Shown piece after piece: positions 42,563-51,471 of a stretch of 64,000 bases of DNA. Numbering within the stretch: the first letter of the stretch is position 1; each line of letters starts with the position of its first letter. The translations under genes were made by a program, and so were the position numbers. Location of the stretch: positions 1 to 64,000 of the forward strand of contig NZ_FOVI01000008.1 of NCBI RefSeq assembly GCF_900115115.1. The letters are read 5' to 3'. The DNA comes from Paenimyroides ummariense (GTDB lineage: Bacteria; Bacteroidota; Bacteroidia; Flavobacteriales; Flavobacteriaceae). A model generated the notes under the pieces. The model was not told the DNA's origin. It worked only from the letters and a program-made list of their open reading frames with translations, and did not search any database.

Positions 42563-43489
42563 TTGAATTCAACATTAAAAGGAATATTGTTTGTAGCCTT
42601 GGGAGCCAGCAGTTACGGTATGCTGGCATCGTTTGTAAAAATGGCTTACAAACAAGGCTTTACAACTGCCGAAGTTACCATATCGCAATACGTTTTTGCG
42701 ATTATTTGTCTGCTTGTAATAAATTTCTTCATTAAAAACACACAAACCGCAACCAAGAAAAACATTTTTAAATTGGTGTTAAGCGGTACGTCAATGGGAT
42801 TTACAAGTGTTTTGTATTACCTGTGCGTAAAATACATTAACGCATCAATCGCGGTGGTTTTATTAATGCAGTCGGTTTGGATCGGAGTTTTAATTGAAGC
42901 TTTTATCAGTAGAAAAGTTCCATCATTTGCAAAAATAATAGCTGTTGTGTTTGTTTTATTTGGTACAGCTTTGGCAACCAGTATTTTTGGCAGCGAAATT
43001 AAGTTTGATTTCAAGGGATTTTTGTTTGGATTTCTTGCAGCAGTATCTTTTTCTATAACCTTATATAGTACCAACAGCGTTGCAAAAGAGTTGAATGCTT
43101 TTAAACGCAGTTTGTTTATGCTTTTTGGCGGAGGAACCATTGTATTGATTTTTAGTTTGCTAACGCAATTACTACCAACCTATTTTGATTTACACTTGAT
43201 TAACGAAGAGTTTATTTCGATAAAAACATTTGATGCTTCCATTTTATATACCTGGGGAATTTTACTTTCGGTTTTCGGAACAGTCTTACCGCCTATCTTG
43301 TTAAACAAAGGATTTCCTTTAACGGGTGTTGGTTTGGGTAGTATTGTTTCGGCAGTTGAACTTCCTGTTTCGGTAACATTTGCATTCATCTTTTTGCAGG
43401 AACAAGTTCTGTTTTCACAATGGGTCGGAATTATAATAATTCTAGGCGCAGTGTTATTAATCAATTGGAATTTAATATCAAAAAAGTAA
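42563..43489 (+). CDS. EamA/DMT family transporter
   Basis: The protein has ten transmembrane helices in two repeats of five, typical of EamA drug/metabolite exporters: GILFVALGASSYGMLASFVK at the start and ILGAVLLINWNLI at the end. The start is TTG at 42563, since the next ATG is well inside helix 1. Substrate unknown. A strong terminator follows. Confidence 0.88.
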   Translation: MNSTLKGILFVALGASSYGMLASFVKMAYKQGFTTAEVTISQYVFAIICLLVINFFIKNTQTATKKNIFKLVLSGTSMGFTSVLYYLCVKYINASIAVVLLMQSVWIGVLIEAFISRKVPSFAKIIAVVFVLFGTALATSIFGSEIKFDFKGFLFGFLAAVSFSITLYSTNSVAKELNAFKRSLFMLFGGGTIVLIFSLLTQLLPTYFDLHLINEEFISIKTFDASILYTWGILLSVFGTVLPPILLNKGFPLTGVGLGSIVSAVELPVSVTFAFIFLQEQVLFSQWVGIIIILGAVLLINWNLISKK

Positions 43490-43514
43490 AAGCCTACTTA
43501 AATAATATCAAACT

Positions 43515-43546
43515 AAAATCCATCAATTCCAATTTTGATGGATTTT
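43515..43546 (+). terminator. Terminator of the EamA gene
   Basis: A 12-bp stem (AAAATCCATCAA with TTGATGGATTTT) with an 8-nt loop ends in T residues, about 25 nt past the stop. Confidence 0.87.
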
Positions 43547-43550
43547 TTTA

Positions 43551-43581
43551 TTGCATAAAACTTAAATTTTATTTATATTTG
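43551..43581 (+). promoter_or_regulatory. Promoter of the DUF2089 operon
   Basis: TTG (43551-43553) and TATATTTG (43574-43581) are 20 nt apart. The first gene starts 38 nt downstream. Confidence 0.7.
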
Positions 43582-43618
43582 AATTAACAAAATTAAACTA
43601 TATTTTAATTTTATTCAA

Positions 43619-43891
43619 ATGAAAGCAAAATTACCGACTCAATGCCCTAGTTGCGAAACCTTATTAAGTGTAACGCAATTAACCTGCGAAAGTTGTCAAA
43701 CGGTGGTTCAAGGAAATTATCCTTTGCCAATATTCCTTCAACTGTCACCCAAAGAACAGGAATTTATCTTGCAGTTTTTTTTAACAAGCGGCAGTTTAAA
43801 AGAAATGGCAGCACAGTTGGGAATAAGCTACCCAACGGTTCGCAACCAGTTAGACGATATGATTCAACACATTAAAGACCTTAATATTTAA
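43619..43891 (+). CDS. DUF2089 zinc-ribbon/HTH protein
   Basis: The N-terminus carries two cysteine pairs (CPSCETLLSVTQLTCESC), a probable zinc ribbon. The C-terminus is a helix-turn-helix (LKEMAAQLGISYPTVRNQLDDMI). The family is DUF2089, thought to be small regulators that sense or assist membrane proteins. It is 90 aa and opens an operon of six genes whose later members are membrane proteins, so it is the likely regulator. Confidence 0.88.
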   Translation: MKAKLPTQCPSCETLLSVTQLTCESCQTVVQGNYPLPIFLQLSPKEQEFILQFFLTSGSLKEMAAQLGISYPTVRNQLDDMIQHIKDLNI

Positions 43892-43893
43892 CT

Positions 43894-44466
43894 ATGAAGA
43901 AACTATTAAACCCAATTGAATTTTATAATGATAGAAAACTATTAATTGCAAATTTGATCATATTTTTGGTTGGTACGACTTCAGCAGTCTTTTTACAAAC
44001 AACATTTGAATCTCCAATTGATATGCATTTTTCTGATAAAATAGAATTAAAATTAACTATTCTAGGGAATTTCATATCTACTCTTAGCTTGTTTTTAGCT
44101 TTTTTTTTAGCTGGAAGAATAATAAATAAAAAAACTCGGGTAATTGATTGTCTAAACTTGAGTATGTATTTTAGAATACCGTACTACATTTTAGCTTTTA
44201 TAAATATTTCGCATTTTTTAAGTGATGAAAAAACAATTCTAAATATTGAAAAAAATTATGTTTTTTCTGAAAATCAACTAATCGAAATGGTTTTGGTATA
44301 TTCAATGATCTTATTTTTCATTGGTTTTTTAATTATTCAAGGTATCATAATCTATCGAAGTTTTAAGACCATTGCCAACGCAAAGAAAACAACTGATTAT
44401 TTAATATTGGTATTAATTATTCTAGCATTCATTATTATATCAACTTTAATTATTAGAAATTTGTAA
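43894..44466 (+). CDS. Membrane protein, YIP1-like
   Basis: About five hydrophobic helices (residues 17-38, 60-80, 90-110, 130-150 and 168-187) and the N-terminal NPIEFYNDRKLL resemble YIP1-domain proteins that accompany DUF2089 in Bacteroidota. The match is by pattern only. It lies 2 nt after the DUF2089 gene. AT-rich. Confidence 0.6.
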   Translation: MKKLLNPIEFYNDRKLLIANLIIFLVGTTSAVFLQTTFESPIDMHFSDKIELKLTILGNFISTLSLFLAFFLAGRIINKKTRVIDCLNLSMYFRIPYYILAFINISHFLSDEKTILNIEKNYVFSENQLIEMVLVYSMILFFIGFLIIQGIIIYRSFKTIANAKKTTDYLILVLIILAFIIISTLIIRNL

Positions 44467-44477
44467 TCAAACATATT

Positions 44478-45833
44478 ATGAGAAACTTTATTTTACTTAT
44501 TACATTATTATTCAGCTTTACTTCAATTGCTCAAATCGAAGGAACATGGAACGGAAACATTGAAATTCCAAATCAAAAATTACCATTTGTAATTCACATC
44601 AGTAAAGCTAACAACCAATTGAAAGTTATGGGTGAAAGCCCTATGCAAACCGATGAAAAATTTCCACTTGAAAAAATCACGTTTCAAAACGATACTTTAA
44701 AAATCTCCGATTCAAAATTAGGAATGAATTATGTTGGTGTTTTAAAGAATCCGAAACAAATTGAAGGAAAATTTAGTCAACGCGGCATGTCATTTCCTTT
44801 AAATTTAGAAAAAGGTGAATTCAAGCTAAATCGTCCGCAAGAACCTCAACCACCATTTAGCTATAAAACAGAAGATGTTACTTTTGAAAACAAAGAAGCA
44901 AAAATTAAATTAGCAGGAACATTGACTATGCCAAATGGCAAAGGTAAATTTCCTGCCATTGTCTTGGTTGCAGGCAGCGGAACTAATGATAGAAATGAAG
45001 AACTTTTCGGGCACAAACCGTTCATGGTTATTGCCGATCACCTAACTAAAAATGGTTATGCTGTTTTACGATATGATAAACGTGGTGTAGCATCATCAGA
45101 AGGTAATTTTGCTAAAGCAACCGTATTTGATTTTGCAAGCGATGCCAAAGCAGCTATTAAATATCTTAAAACAGTAAAAGAAATTGATTCTAAAAAAATT
45201 GGTGTTTTAGGTCATAGCGAAGGTGGATCGGTTGCACAAATTATAGCTTCTGAAGATTCTTCTGTAAATTTTATCATTTTAATGGCATCTCTTGGAATTA
45301 AAGGAAGCGATGGATTGGTCTTACAAAATGATGCTTTTGCAAAGGCAATGGGGCTTCCTGAACTTACTCGTGCTTTAAATAAAAAGTTAAACGAGAAAAC
45401 GTATGAAATCATTATGAGAAATGATTCAAAAGAAAAAGCCAATAAAGAACTAAAAGAATATTATAAAACAACTGTTCATTATAAAAACGCAACCGATGAA
45501 GAGTTGGATGAAAGAATTAAAGGTTTGTACTCTGAACATATTCGCCAATTATTATTATTTGATCCAATAGACTATTTGCCAAAGATAAATTGTGAAGTAT
45601 TAGCAATAAATGGTACAAAAGATTTACAAGTTACTAGTGTTGAAAATTTGGCTGGAATCGCAAAAGGTTTGGGTTCAAAAGGAAAACTACAAATTATTTC
45701 GTACGATGGTTTAAATCATTTATTTCAGCCAGCTACAACAGGTTTAGATAGCGAATATGGAGAAATTGAAACCACTATTGAACCTAAAGTTTTAGAAGAT
45801 ATTACCAAGTGGTTAAATGAAAAAGTAAAATAA
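44478..45833 (+). CDS. Secreted alpha/beta hydrolase
   Basis: A signal peptide (residues 1-18) and an N-terminal region of about 120 residues of small beta-sheet type precede the hydrolase domain. The oxyanion region is VLVAGSGTNDRNE, the nucleophile elbow is LGHSEGGS, the acid is likely Asp in INGTKDLQV, and the catalytic His is in GLNHLFQ. It would hydrolyse esters or peptides in the periplasm. It lies within the DUF2089 operon, 11 nt after the YIP1-like gene. Confidence 0.85.
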   Translation: MRNFILLITLLFSFTSIAQIEGTWNGNIEIPNQKLPFVIHISKANNQLKVMGESPMQTDEKFPLEKITFQNDTLKISDSKLGMNYVGVLKNPKQIEGKFSQRGMSFPLNLEKGEFKLNRPQEPQPPFSYKTEDVTFENKEAKIKLAGTLTMPNGKGKFPAIVLVAGSGTNDRNEELFGHKPFMVIADHLTKNGYAVLRYDKRGVASSEGNFAKATVFDFASDAKAAIKYLKTVKEIDSKKIGVLGHSEGGSVAQIIASEDSSVNFIILMASLGIKGSDGLVLQNDAFAKAMGLPELTRALNKKLNEKTYEIIMRNDSKEKANKELKEYYKTTVHYKNATDEELDERIKGLYSEHIRQLLLFDPIDYLPKINCEVLAINGTKDLQVTSVENLAGIAKGLGSKGKLQIISYDGLNHLFQPATTGLDSEYGEIETTIEPKVLEDITKWLNEKVK

Positions 45834-45834
45834 C

Positions 45835-46287
45835 ATGAAACCTCTATTTATAGAAAAACAACGCTTTAACCAATGGTGGTTGTGGCTTTTGTTAATGATA
45901 AGCTTAGCAGTGCCAGTACTGTTACTTTTTAAAGAAGCAACCATAAAATCAGGTGGTTTTTCAGGTATAATAATAATCGTTTTAGTCATTATACTTTTTG
46001 TAATAATGCAACTAAAAACTACAATTACACAACAAAACATTCAATTAACGTACTTCCCGTTTGTATGGAAAACAATAAAGTTGTCTGATATCGACACAAT
46101 GAAAGTAATTAATTACGGATTTGTTGGCGGCTGGGGAATTCGATTATGGACAAAATATGGAACGGTTTACAATGTTCGTGGAAACAAAGGTTTACACATA
46201 AGGCTTAAAAATGGAAAACAACTGGTAATTGGTACACAAAAACCACAAGAATTAGAAAATGTAGTAGCACAATTAAACAGTAAATAA
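45835..46287 (+). CDS. Small membrane protein with a PH-like domain
   Basis: Two helices (residues 15-33 and 42-60) are followed by a domain (residues 65-150) with strands typical of bacterial PH-like folds: TITQQNIQLTYFPFVWKTIKL, GLHIRLKNGKQLVIGTQKPQEL. The family is not recognised. It lies one base after the hydrolase gene and shares one base with the next gene. Confidence 0.65.
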   Translation: MKPLFIEKQRFNQWWLWLLLMISLAVPVLLLFKEATIKSGGFSGIIIIVLVIILFVIMQLKTTITQQNIQLTYFPFVWKTIKLSDIDTMKVINYGFVGGWGIRLWTKYGTVYNVRGNKGLHIRLKNGKQLVIGTQKPQELENVVAQLNSK

Positions 46288-46718
46288 TGTACGCAGGTTT
46301 CGTCATTGCTTTTATTCTTTGCTTTTTTACAAGTCTTTTAAACAAAGAAAACGCAGGCAGTTTACTTTCTGGTTACAATACTATGAGCGATGAACGAAAA
46401 AAGAAGGTAGATTTTAAAGGAATTGTAAAAATTTACAAAATTGTTTTTTACAGCATTTCCGCTTATCTGGTTTTTGTTAGTTTAATAAATCTGTTCATAG
46501 ACAACTTAAAATTCATCTTCATTGCCATGACATTAGGATTAAGCTGGGGATTTATTCCATTATTCTTTTTAGGATCAACTTACGATAAAAACGTTTACAA
46601 ACCTTGGGAACTATGGTTTCAACGCTTTATGGTTGCTTTTCTGTTCTTAGGCGGATTATTTGTCACTTACCTTATTTACACAACACCTTTAAACGAATTA
46701 ACATCTAATAACTTATGA
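46287..46718 (+). CDS. DUF3784 membrane protein
   Basis: Three or four helices, with the sequence YNTMSDERKKKVDFKGIVK after the first helix, which is the DUF3784 signature. It is 143 aa. Family members are usually next to SdpI-type proteins, as here. The role is unknown. Confidence 0.82.
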   Translation: MYAGFVIAFILCFFTSLLNKENAGSLLSGYNTMSDERKKKVDFKGIVKIYKIVFYSISAYLVFVSLINLFIDNLKFIFIAMTLGLSWGFIPLFFLGSTYDKNVYKPWELWFQRFMVAFLFLGGLFVTYLIYTTPLNELTSNNL

Positions 46719-47062
46719 TAAATACTATTTTAGAATACTGCAACCAAATGCTGCTTTGCGTGGGTATTGTTTTTATACTTGCCGGTGTAATGATGTATGC
46801 TTATCCGCCTAAAAAAATCAATGGTTTGTATGGATACCGAACCCAAACATCAATGCAAAGTCAGCAAAAATGGGATTTCGCTCAAACATACAGCGCTAAA
46901 ATAATGATGCTTACAGGATTGATCTTTACATTGATCGCTCCATCAAAAGGATTGTTTAAAACTAATGACAGTATAGATTTAGCAATTGGTATGTTTTGTA
47001 TGATTGTTGGCAGTATTTTAATGATTGTGGTGGTTGAAAAGGCTTTAAGAAAGATTGAATAA
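46715..47062 (+). CDS. SdpI family membrane protein
   Basis: Three helices and the PKKINGLYGYRTQTSMQSQQKWDFAQ motif identify the SdpI family. In Bacillus, SdpI protects cells from the SdpC toxin and controls a repressor. At 115 aa it is the short form without the DUF1648 part. Its start overlaps the DUF3784 gene by 4 nt. It closes the six-gene operon. No toxin gene is visible. Confidence 0.85.
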   Translation: MINTILEYCNQMLLCVGIVFILAGVMMYAYPPKKINGLYGYRTQTSMQSQQKWDFAQTYSAKIMMLTGLIFTLIAPSKGLFKTNDSIDLAIGMFCMIVGSILMIVVVEKALRKIE

Positions 47063-47129
47063 GTGAATTCTTTTTCATGTTTGTAAACATTTTATAGATT
47101 CCTATGGAATGACAAACATATTTATAAAC

Positions 47130-47213
47130 CTCATCAAGCTTCTTATTCACGAACGAGATGCTTCTAAATATACAATGAGAAGCTTCCTGTTTGGCAACGA
47201 AAAGCTTCTCGTT
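47130..47213. repeat. Second four-unit array of the AAGCTT palindrome, 22-bp phase
   Basis: Centres at 47136 (AAGCTT), 47158 (ATGCTT), 47180 (AAGCTT) and 47202 (AAGCTT) are exactly 22 bp apart. The last unit (AACGAAAAGCTTCTCGTT, 47196-47213) is one base from the perfect 18-bp palindrome and is followed by TTTT, so it could end transcription of the SdpI operon. It is the sister of 19010-19093. Confidence 0.85.
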
Positions 47214-47218
47214 TTTTA

Positions 47219-49417
47219 TTAAACAATCAACAACCCAAAATCGCGCAGTTGTTCACCTTGTTTTGAAAAGATAAAAGGTTCAAAATCTTCGTTGGTTTGT
47301 GCTTCAAAACTGGTTTTCATTTGCTGGAAAGAAAGTGTTCCTTTTGGGCTTATCTTTAAATCGTTATAAAACTGTACAAACCACTCGCCTACTTCTTTAT
47401 CAACATCAATTTGCAGTAAATCGTTTTTAGAGTGAACACTGATACGAGCTTTTTCGAACGTTCTGCCTTTTTTAGATTTGGTAAAATGTTCCAACACGGG
47501 TTTTGTTCCCAACCAAACTACTTTTTGAGTCGATTTAAATGTAGGAAAACCTTCACTTTCTAAAACCGATACAATATAATCATGCGGAATTTTTGTACGC
47601 GGAATTTTAAAATCGAACCATTCTTGCAGTTCAAAATCAAAACACAAACCGTGCATATAATTAAAGAGAGATTTTTTTAATCCGAAAGAAAACTTGTCGT
47701 GAACCGCACCTGATTTTTCTTTATGAACCAAATCATTATTTGCAAACGTTCCTATTTCTTTTGATAGATTGATCACATCAAACGCTTCAGGTTCCAATCC
47801 AACGGGGCTGTGAGCCGTCATTGCAAATTGATGCCAAAAGCCCGATTGCATGATTCCGACCTCAAACATTTGTCGAACCATTTCTAGCGAATCTATCGTT
47901 TCTTGAGCCGTTTGCGTAGGAAAACCGTACATTAAATACGCATGCACCATGATTCCTGCTTCGGTAAAGTTTCTATTCACTCGCGCCACTTGTTCAACTG
48001 TAACGCCTTTATCAATCAATTGTAACAATCTGTCTGATGCTACTTCTAATCCGCCCGAAACCGCAATACAACCCGATGCTTTTAATAATCGACATAAATC
48101 TAAGGTAAAATTCTTCTCAAAACGAATATTCGTCCACCACGAAACGGTTAACTTGCGTTTAATGATTTCTATAGCCACTTCGCGCATCAGTGCCGGCGGT
48201 GCTGCTTCATCAACAAAATGGAAACCGCTATTGCCCGTTGTGGCAATTAATTGTTCCATTCGGTCAACAATTTCTTTGGCAGCAATAGGTTCGTAAATCT
48301 TTATATAATCTAACGAAATATCGCAAAAGGTACATTTCCCCCAATAACAGCCGTGCGCCATGGTTAATTTGTTCCAACGACCATCACTCCACAAACGATG
48401 CATTGGGTTTACCACTTCGATCACCGAAATATATTGCGATAAATCAATATCGGTATAATCGGGACAACCAACCTGGCTTTGTTTGTAATCTTTTATTAAC
48501 GGATTGTTTATGTACGATACTTCATCATCTTGCAACAAAAAAGTACGTTTTAATTCGTTTGCCAAAATTTCTCCGTTTACAAAACGAATCAGTTGTTCGG
48601 TTGGAGCTTCACCATCGTCTAAATTAATAAAATCGAAGAACTGAAAAACTCGAACATCAGACACAGAACGCAATTCGGTATTTGGAAAACCACCGCCCAT
48701 GACAATTTTTATCTGCGGATAATTTTGTTTGATGAACTGCGCACAACGAAACGCACTGTACAGATTTCCCGGAAAAGGAACTGAGAACCCTACAATTTTA
48801 GGATTTGTTTTTTCTATTAAATTATGCAGACTTTTAAGGGTGATTTGGTCGATATAGGTTGGTTCGCTGTGTAACTTTTCGTATAATTCATCAAACGAAT
48901 TGGCAGATCTTCCCAAACGTTCGGCATAACGACTGAAACCGAAATTTTCATCAACGGTTTCAATGATAAAATCCGATAAATCTTCTAAATACAACGTTGC
49001 AAAATGCTTGGCTTTGTCTTGAAAACCCATAGATCCAAAAGCCCAATCCAATTCATCTAACTGCGAAAATCGACTAGCTTGTGGCAAAAAATCGTCTTGA
49101 ACAATAGCATTTGCCAATGTTGGATTTTTCCCTTGAAGAAACGAAATAACCGAATCTACCGTATGAATATAATCATCTTTTAAAGCAAAAATCCGTTGGG
49201 AATTCTCGCCTAAAACTGGATTGGATCGATCAATAAAATCAAACAAATCAATTAATCCCTGCTTGGAAAACAACTTCAAAATAACCTCTATTCCCAAATC
49301 GGACTGATAGGAAGAAATGTTCTTTGTATTTAAAAAGCCTTTAAGGTAAACCGTGCCCGGATAAGGCGTGTTCAGTTGCGTAAAAGGCGGTGTAACTAAT
49401 AAAATCTGTGTTTCCAA
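47219..49417 (-). CDS. B12-binding domain radical SAM protein
   Basis: The N-terminal 300 residues hold a B12-binding-type Rossmann region (LVTPPFTQLNTPYPGTVYLKG, then KIVGFSVPFPGN and KIVMGGGFPN). The radical SAM domain follows, with the cluster-binding cysteines at 357, 362 and 365 (GCYWGKCTFC), and TVSWWTNIRFEKNFT, SGGLEVASDRLL and YLMYGFPTQT. The spacing is CX4CX2C, not the standard CX3CX2C. At 732 aa it is large. The substrate is unknown; it may be a methyltransferase or a cobalamin-dependent ring-forming enzyme. It stands alone. Confidence 0.85.
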   Translation of the reverse strand: METQILLVTPPFTQLNTPYPGTVYLKGFLNTKNISSYQSDLGIEVILKLFSKQGLIDLFDFIDRSNPVLGENSQRIFALKDDYIHTVDSVISFLQGKNPTLANAIVQDDFLPQASRFSQLDELDWAFGSMGFQDKAKHFATLYLEDLSDFIIETVDENFGFSRYAERLGRSANSFDELYEKLHSEPTYIDQITLKSLHNLIEKTNPKIVGFSVPFPGNLYSAFRCAQFIKQNYPQIKIVMGGGFPNTELRSVSDVRVFQFFDFINLDDGEAPTEQLIRFVNGEILANELKRTFLLQDDEVSYINNPLIKDYKQSQVGCPDYTDIDLSQYISVIEVVNPMHRLWSDGRWNKLTMAHGCYWGKCTFCDISLDYIKIYEPIAAKEIVDRMEQLIATTGNSGFHFVDEAAPPALMREVAIEIIKRKLTVSWWTNIRFEKNFTLDLCRLLKASGCIAVSGGLEVASDRLLQLIDKGVTVEQVARVNRNFTEAGIMVHAYLMYGFPTQTAQETIDSLEMVRQMFEVGIMQSGFWHQFAMTAHSPVGLEPEAFDVINLSKEIGTFANNDLVHKEKSGAVHDKFSFGLKKSLFNYMHGLCFDFELQEWFDFKIPRTKIPHDYIVSVLESEGFPTFKSTQKVVWLGTKPVLEHFTKSKKGRTFEKARISVHSKNDLLQIDVDKEVGEWFVQFYNDLKISPKGTLSFQQMKTSFEAQTNEDFEPFIFSKQGEQLRDFGLLIV

Positions 49418-49567
49418 ACAATGAAAAATTTAGGCAAAAGTACGATTTAGTTGTCGGTTTTACGATAAGATTTTCGTTTAATGTAGCGCACTAATTTTAC
49501 CAATAATTTATAGTTTATATGGTGCAATGGTTTTAGTATTTTATTAAATTTGAAAAAAATCAGATAA

Positions 49568-51151
49568 ATGTTCCAAATTCCATACGAACAAACCGGCTAT
49601 TTCTCTAAATTAATGATTGATTACCTTTGTAAAAGCAATCAGTTAAGCACTTTATATAACCGTTTTCCTTCCATAGAAAATTTTAAAGACCAGATTTTAG
49701 AAAAACAGGCTAACTTTCCTTCAGCAAACAGACAAATACTTGCAAACAGCCTGCAAAATCAATATAAAAAATTTTCGGTAACAGCTGCCACTCAAAATAA
49801 CATCAACAACCTTAAAAACAACAATACGTTTACTGTTGTTACGGGGCATCAGCTGAATTTGTTCACGGGACCTCTGTATTTTTTATACAAAATTGTTTCT
49901 ACGATTAATTTGTGTAAAGAGTTGAAAAAGACGTATCCTGATTATGATTTTGTGCCTGTTTATTGGATGGCGACGGAAGATCATGATTTTGATGAGATTA
50001 ACTTTTTTAACTTCAACCGAAAGAAATTTCAGTGGAATAAGGAAGTTTCGGGTCCGGTTGGCAGATTGAATACCGATGGATTACAGGCAGTTTTTGATCA
50101 GTTAAAAAAGCATTTACCTTTAGGAAACAATGCCAACGAACTATCCCTTTTGTTTGAAAACGCTTATTTAAAATACAGCAATTTAGCCGATGCTACCCGA
50201 TTTTTAGCTAATAAATTATTTGGAAACGAAGGTTTGATTATTGTTGATGGCGATGATGTAGCGTTAAAACAACTTTTTGTTCCACATATTAAGGAAGAAC
50301 TGAACAATTTGTCGTCTTTCAAGGAAGTCGAAAAAAGTTACGATATTTTAAAGGATTACATTATTCAGGTGAATCCGCGCGAAATCAACTTGTTTTTTAT
50401 TGAAGATGGTTTGCGTGAACGTATTGTTTTTGAAGATGATTTTTATAAAGTTTTAAATACCGAAATACAGTTTACAAAAGACGACTTGTTGACTTTGGTT
50501 GAAACCAATCCGGAGAAATTCAGTCCGAATGTAATTTTGCGTCCGTTGTATCAGGAAGTTATTCTACCGAATTTGTGTTACATTGGCGGTGGTGGCGAAC
50601 TAGCTTATTGGTTAGAACTGAAAGAAGTTTTCACACTGCATAAGATAACTTTCCCAATGCTTTTGCTGAGGAATTCTGTGCTATTAACAACCGAAAAACA
50701 AAACCAAAAACGAGAAAAATTAAAGCTTTCTTGGGAAGAGCTATTCTTAAAAACTGATGATTTCCTGCAAAAGAAAACAAAAGATTTTGCTCAACATGCT
50801 TTCGATTTCGAACAGCAAAAACAGTTTTTAAAACAACAGTTTACTGCTTTAAAAGAAGTTACCCTACAAACTAACAAATCGTTTATTGGCGCGGTAAATG
50901 CACAAGAAGCCAAACAGATTAAAGGTTTGGAAAATTTAGAAAAACGTTATTTTAAAGCCGAACGCTTAAAAAACCAAGATCAGTTAGACAGAATGCTTGA
51001 TTTGAAAATTGCTTTGTTTCCAAACAACAGTCTGCAGGAACGCGTTGACAATTTTTCGACTTTATATGTAGATTATGGCAAAGAAATGATTGATATTTTA
51101 CTTAAAAAATTGAATCCTTTGGATCAGAATTATGCGATAATTACTTTATAG
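49568..51151 (+). CDS. bshC: Bacillithiol synthase (putative cysteine ligase) BshC
   Basis: BshC adds cysteine to glucosaminyl-malate in the last step of bacillithiol synthesis. Typical sequence: MFQIPYEQTGYFSKL, VVTGHQLNLFTGPLYFLYK, PVYWMATEDHDFDEINFF and NLCYIGGGGELAYWLELK. A long coiled-coil follows in the C-terminal part (residues 420-500). It is 527 aa, full length. Its partners bshA and bshB are outside the window. A TAAATTTG box lies at 49545-49552. Confidence 0.96.
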   Translation: MFQIPYEQTGYFSKLMIDYLCKSNQLSTLYNRFPSIENFKDQILEKQANFPSANRQILANSLQNQYKKFSVTAATQNNINNLKNNNTFTVVTGHQLNLFTGPLYFLYKIVSTINLCKELKKTYPDYDFVPVYWMATEDHDFDEINFFNFNRKKFQWNKEVSGPVGRLNTDGLQAVFDQLKKHLPLGNNANELSLLFENAYLKYSNLADATRFLANKLFGNEGLIIVDGDDVALKQLFVPHIKEELNNLSSFKEVEKSYDILKDYIIQVNPREINLFFIEDGLRERIVFEDDFYKVLNTEIQFTKDDLLTLVETNPEKFSPNVILRPLYQEVILPNLCYIGGGGELAYWLELKEVFTLHKITFPMLLLRNSVLLTTEKQNQKREKLKLSWEELFLKTDDFLQKKTKDFAQHAFDFEQQKQFLKQQFTALKEVTLQTNKSFIGAVNAQEAKQIKGLENLEKRYFKAERLKNQDQLDRMLDLKIALFPNNSLQERVDNFSTLYVDYGKEMIDILLKKLNPLDQNYAIITL

Positions 51152-51252
51152 GTTTACAAAGACTCATTGTATTTAGATAAGCGTCACTTCAATTCAAATG
51201 CTGGAGTTTTAAAGCATACCTGAGTAGCCATTACACAAAACTAATTCCAAAT

Positions 51253-51425
51253 ATGAATCTAAAACTATTTAAAAAAACTTTTAGAATAATTTTCAAATTA
51301 CACAGCTTGTGTGAAATAGTTTTTTTTTAAGAAAAATTGCCAATAAAGATTTTTCAAATCTAGGTGATACTAGTACGTTGCTAAATCCAGAAATTGTAGA
51401 AAGTATTATTAATGATGTTTTATAA
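51253..51425 (+). pseudogene. Remnant or frameshifted small gene
   Basis: An ATG at 51253 opens MNLKLFKKTFRIIFK, which runs into a stretch of nine T (51320-51328) and stops at 51330. Reading on in the -1 frame from the T run gives FLRKIANKDFSNLGDTSTLL, then NPEIVESIINDVL, with a stop at 51423-51425 and a terminator 3 nt later. The second part looks like a real C-terminus. The family is not recognised, and the N-terminal part could be chance. Confidence 0.4.
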
Positions 51426-51428
51426 AAC

Positions 51429-51457
51429 AAAAAGCCTCACTTTAAATGAGGCTTTTT
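51429..51457. terminator. Bidirectional terminator
   Basis: An 11-bp stem (AAAAAGCCTCA with TGAGGCTTTTT) with a 7-nt loop is followed by three further T. It serves the minus-strand coiled-coil gene, which ends at 51472, and the plus-strand remnant. Confidence 0.85.
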
Positions 51458-51471
51458 TTTAGTTTACATAA

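Larger units (their letters stand above)
51152..51471. other. 320-bp intergenic region with gene remnant
   Basis: This stretch between bshC and the coiled-coil gene holds the remnant at 51253-51425 and the terminator at 51429-51457. Its first 100 nt show no gene, repeat or promoter that I can support. Confidence 0.7.
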
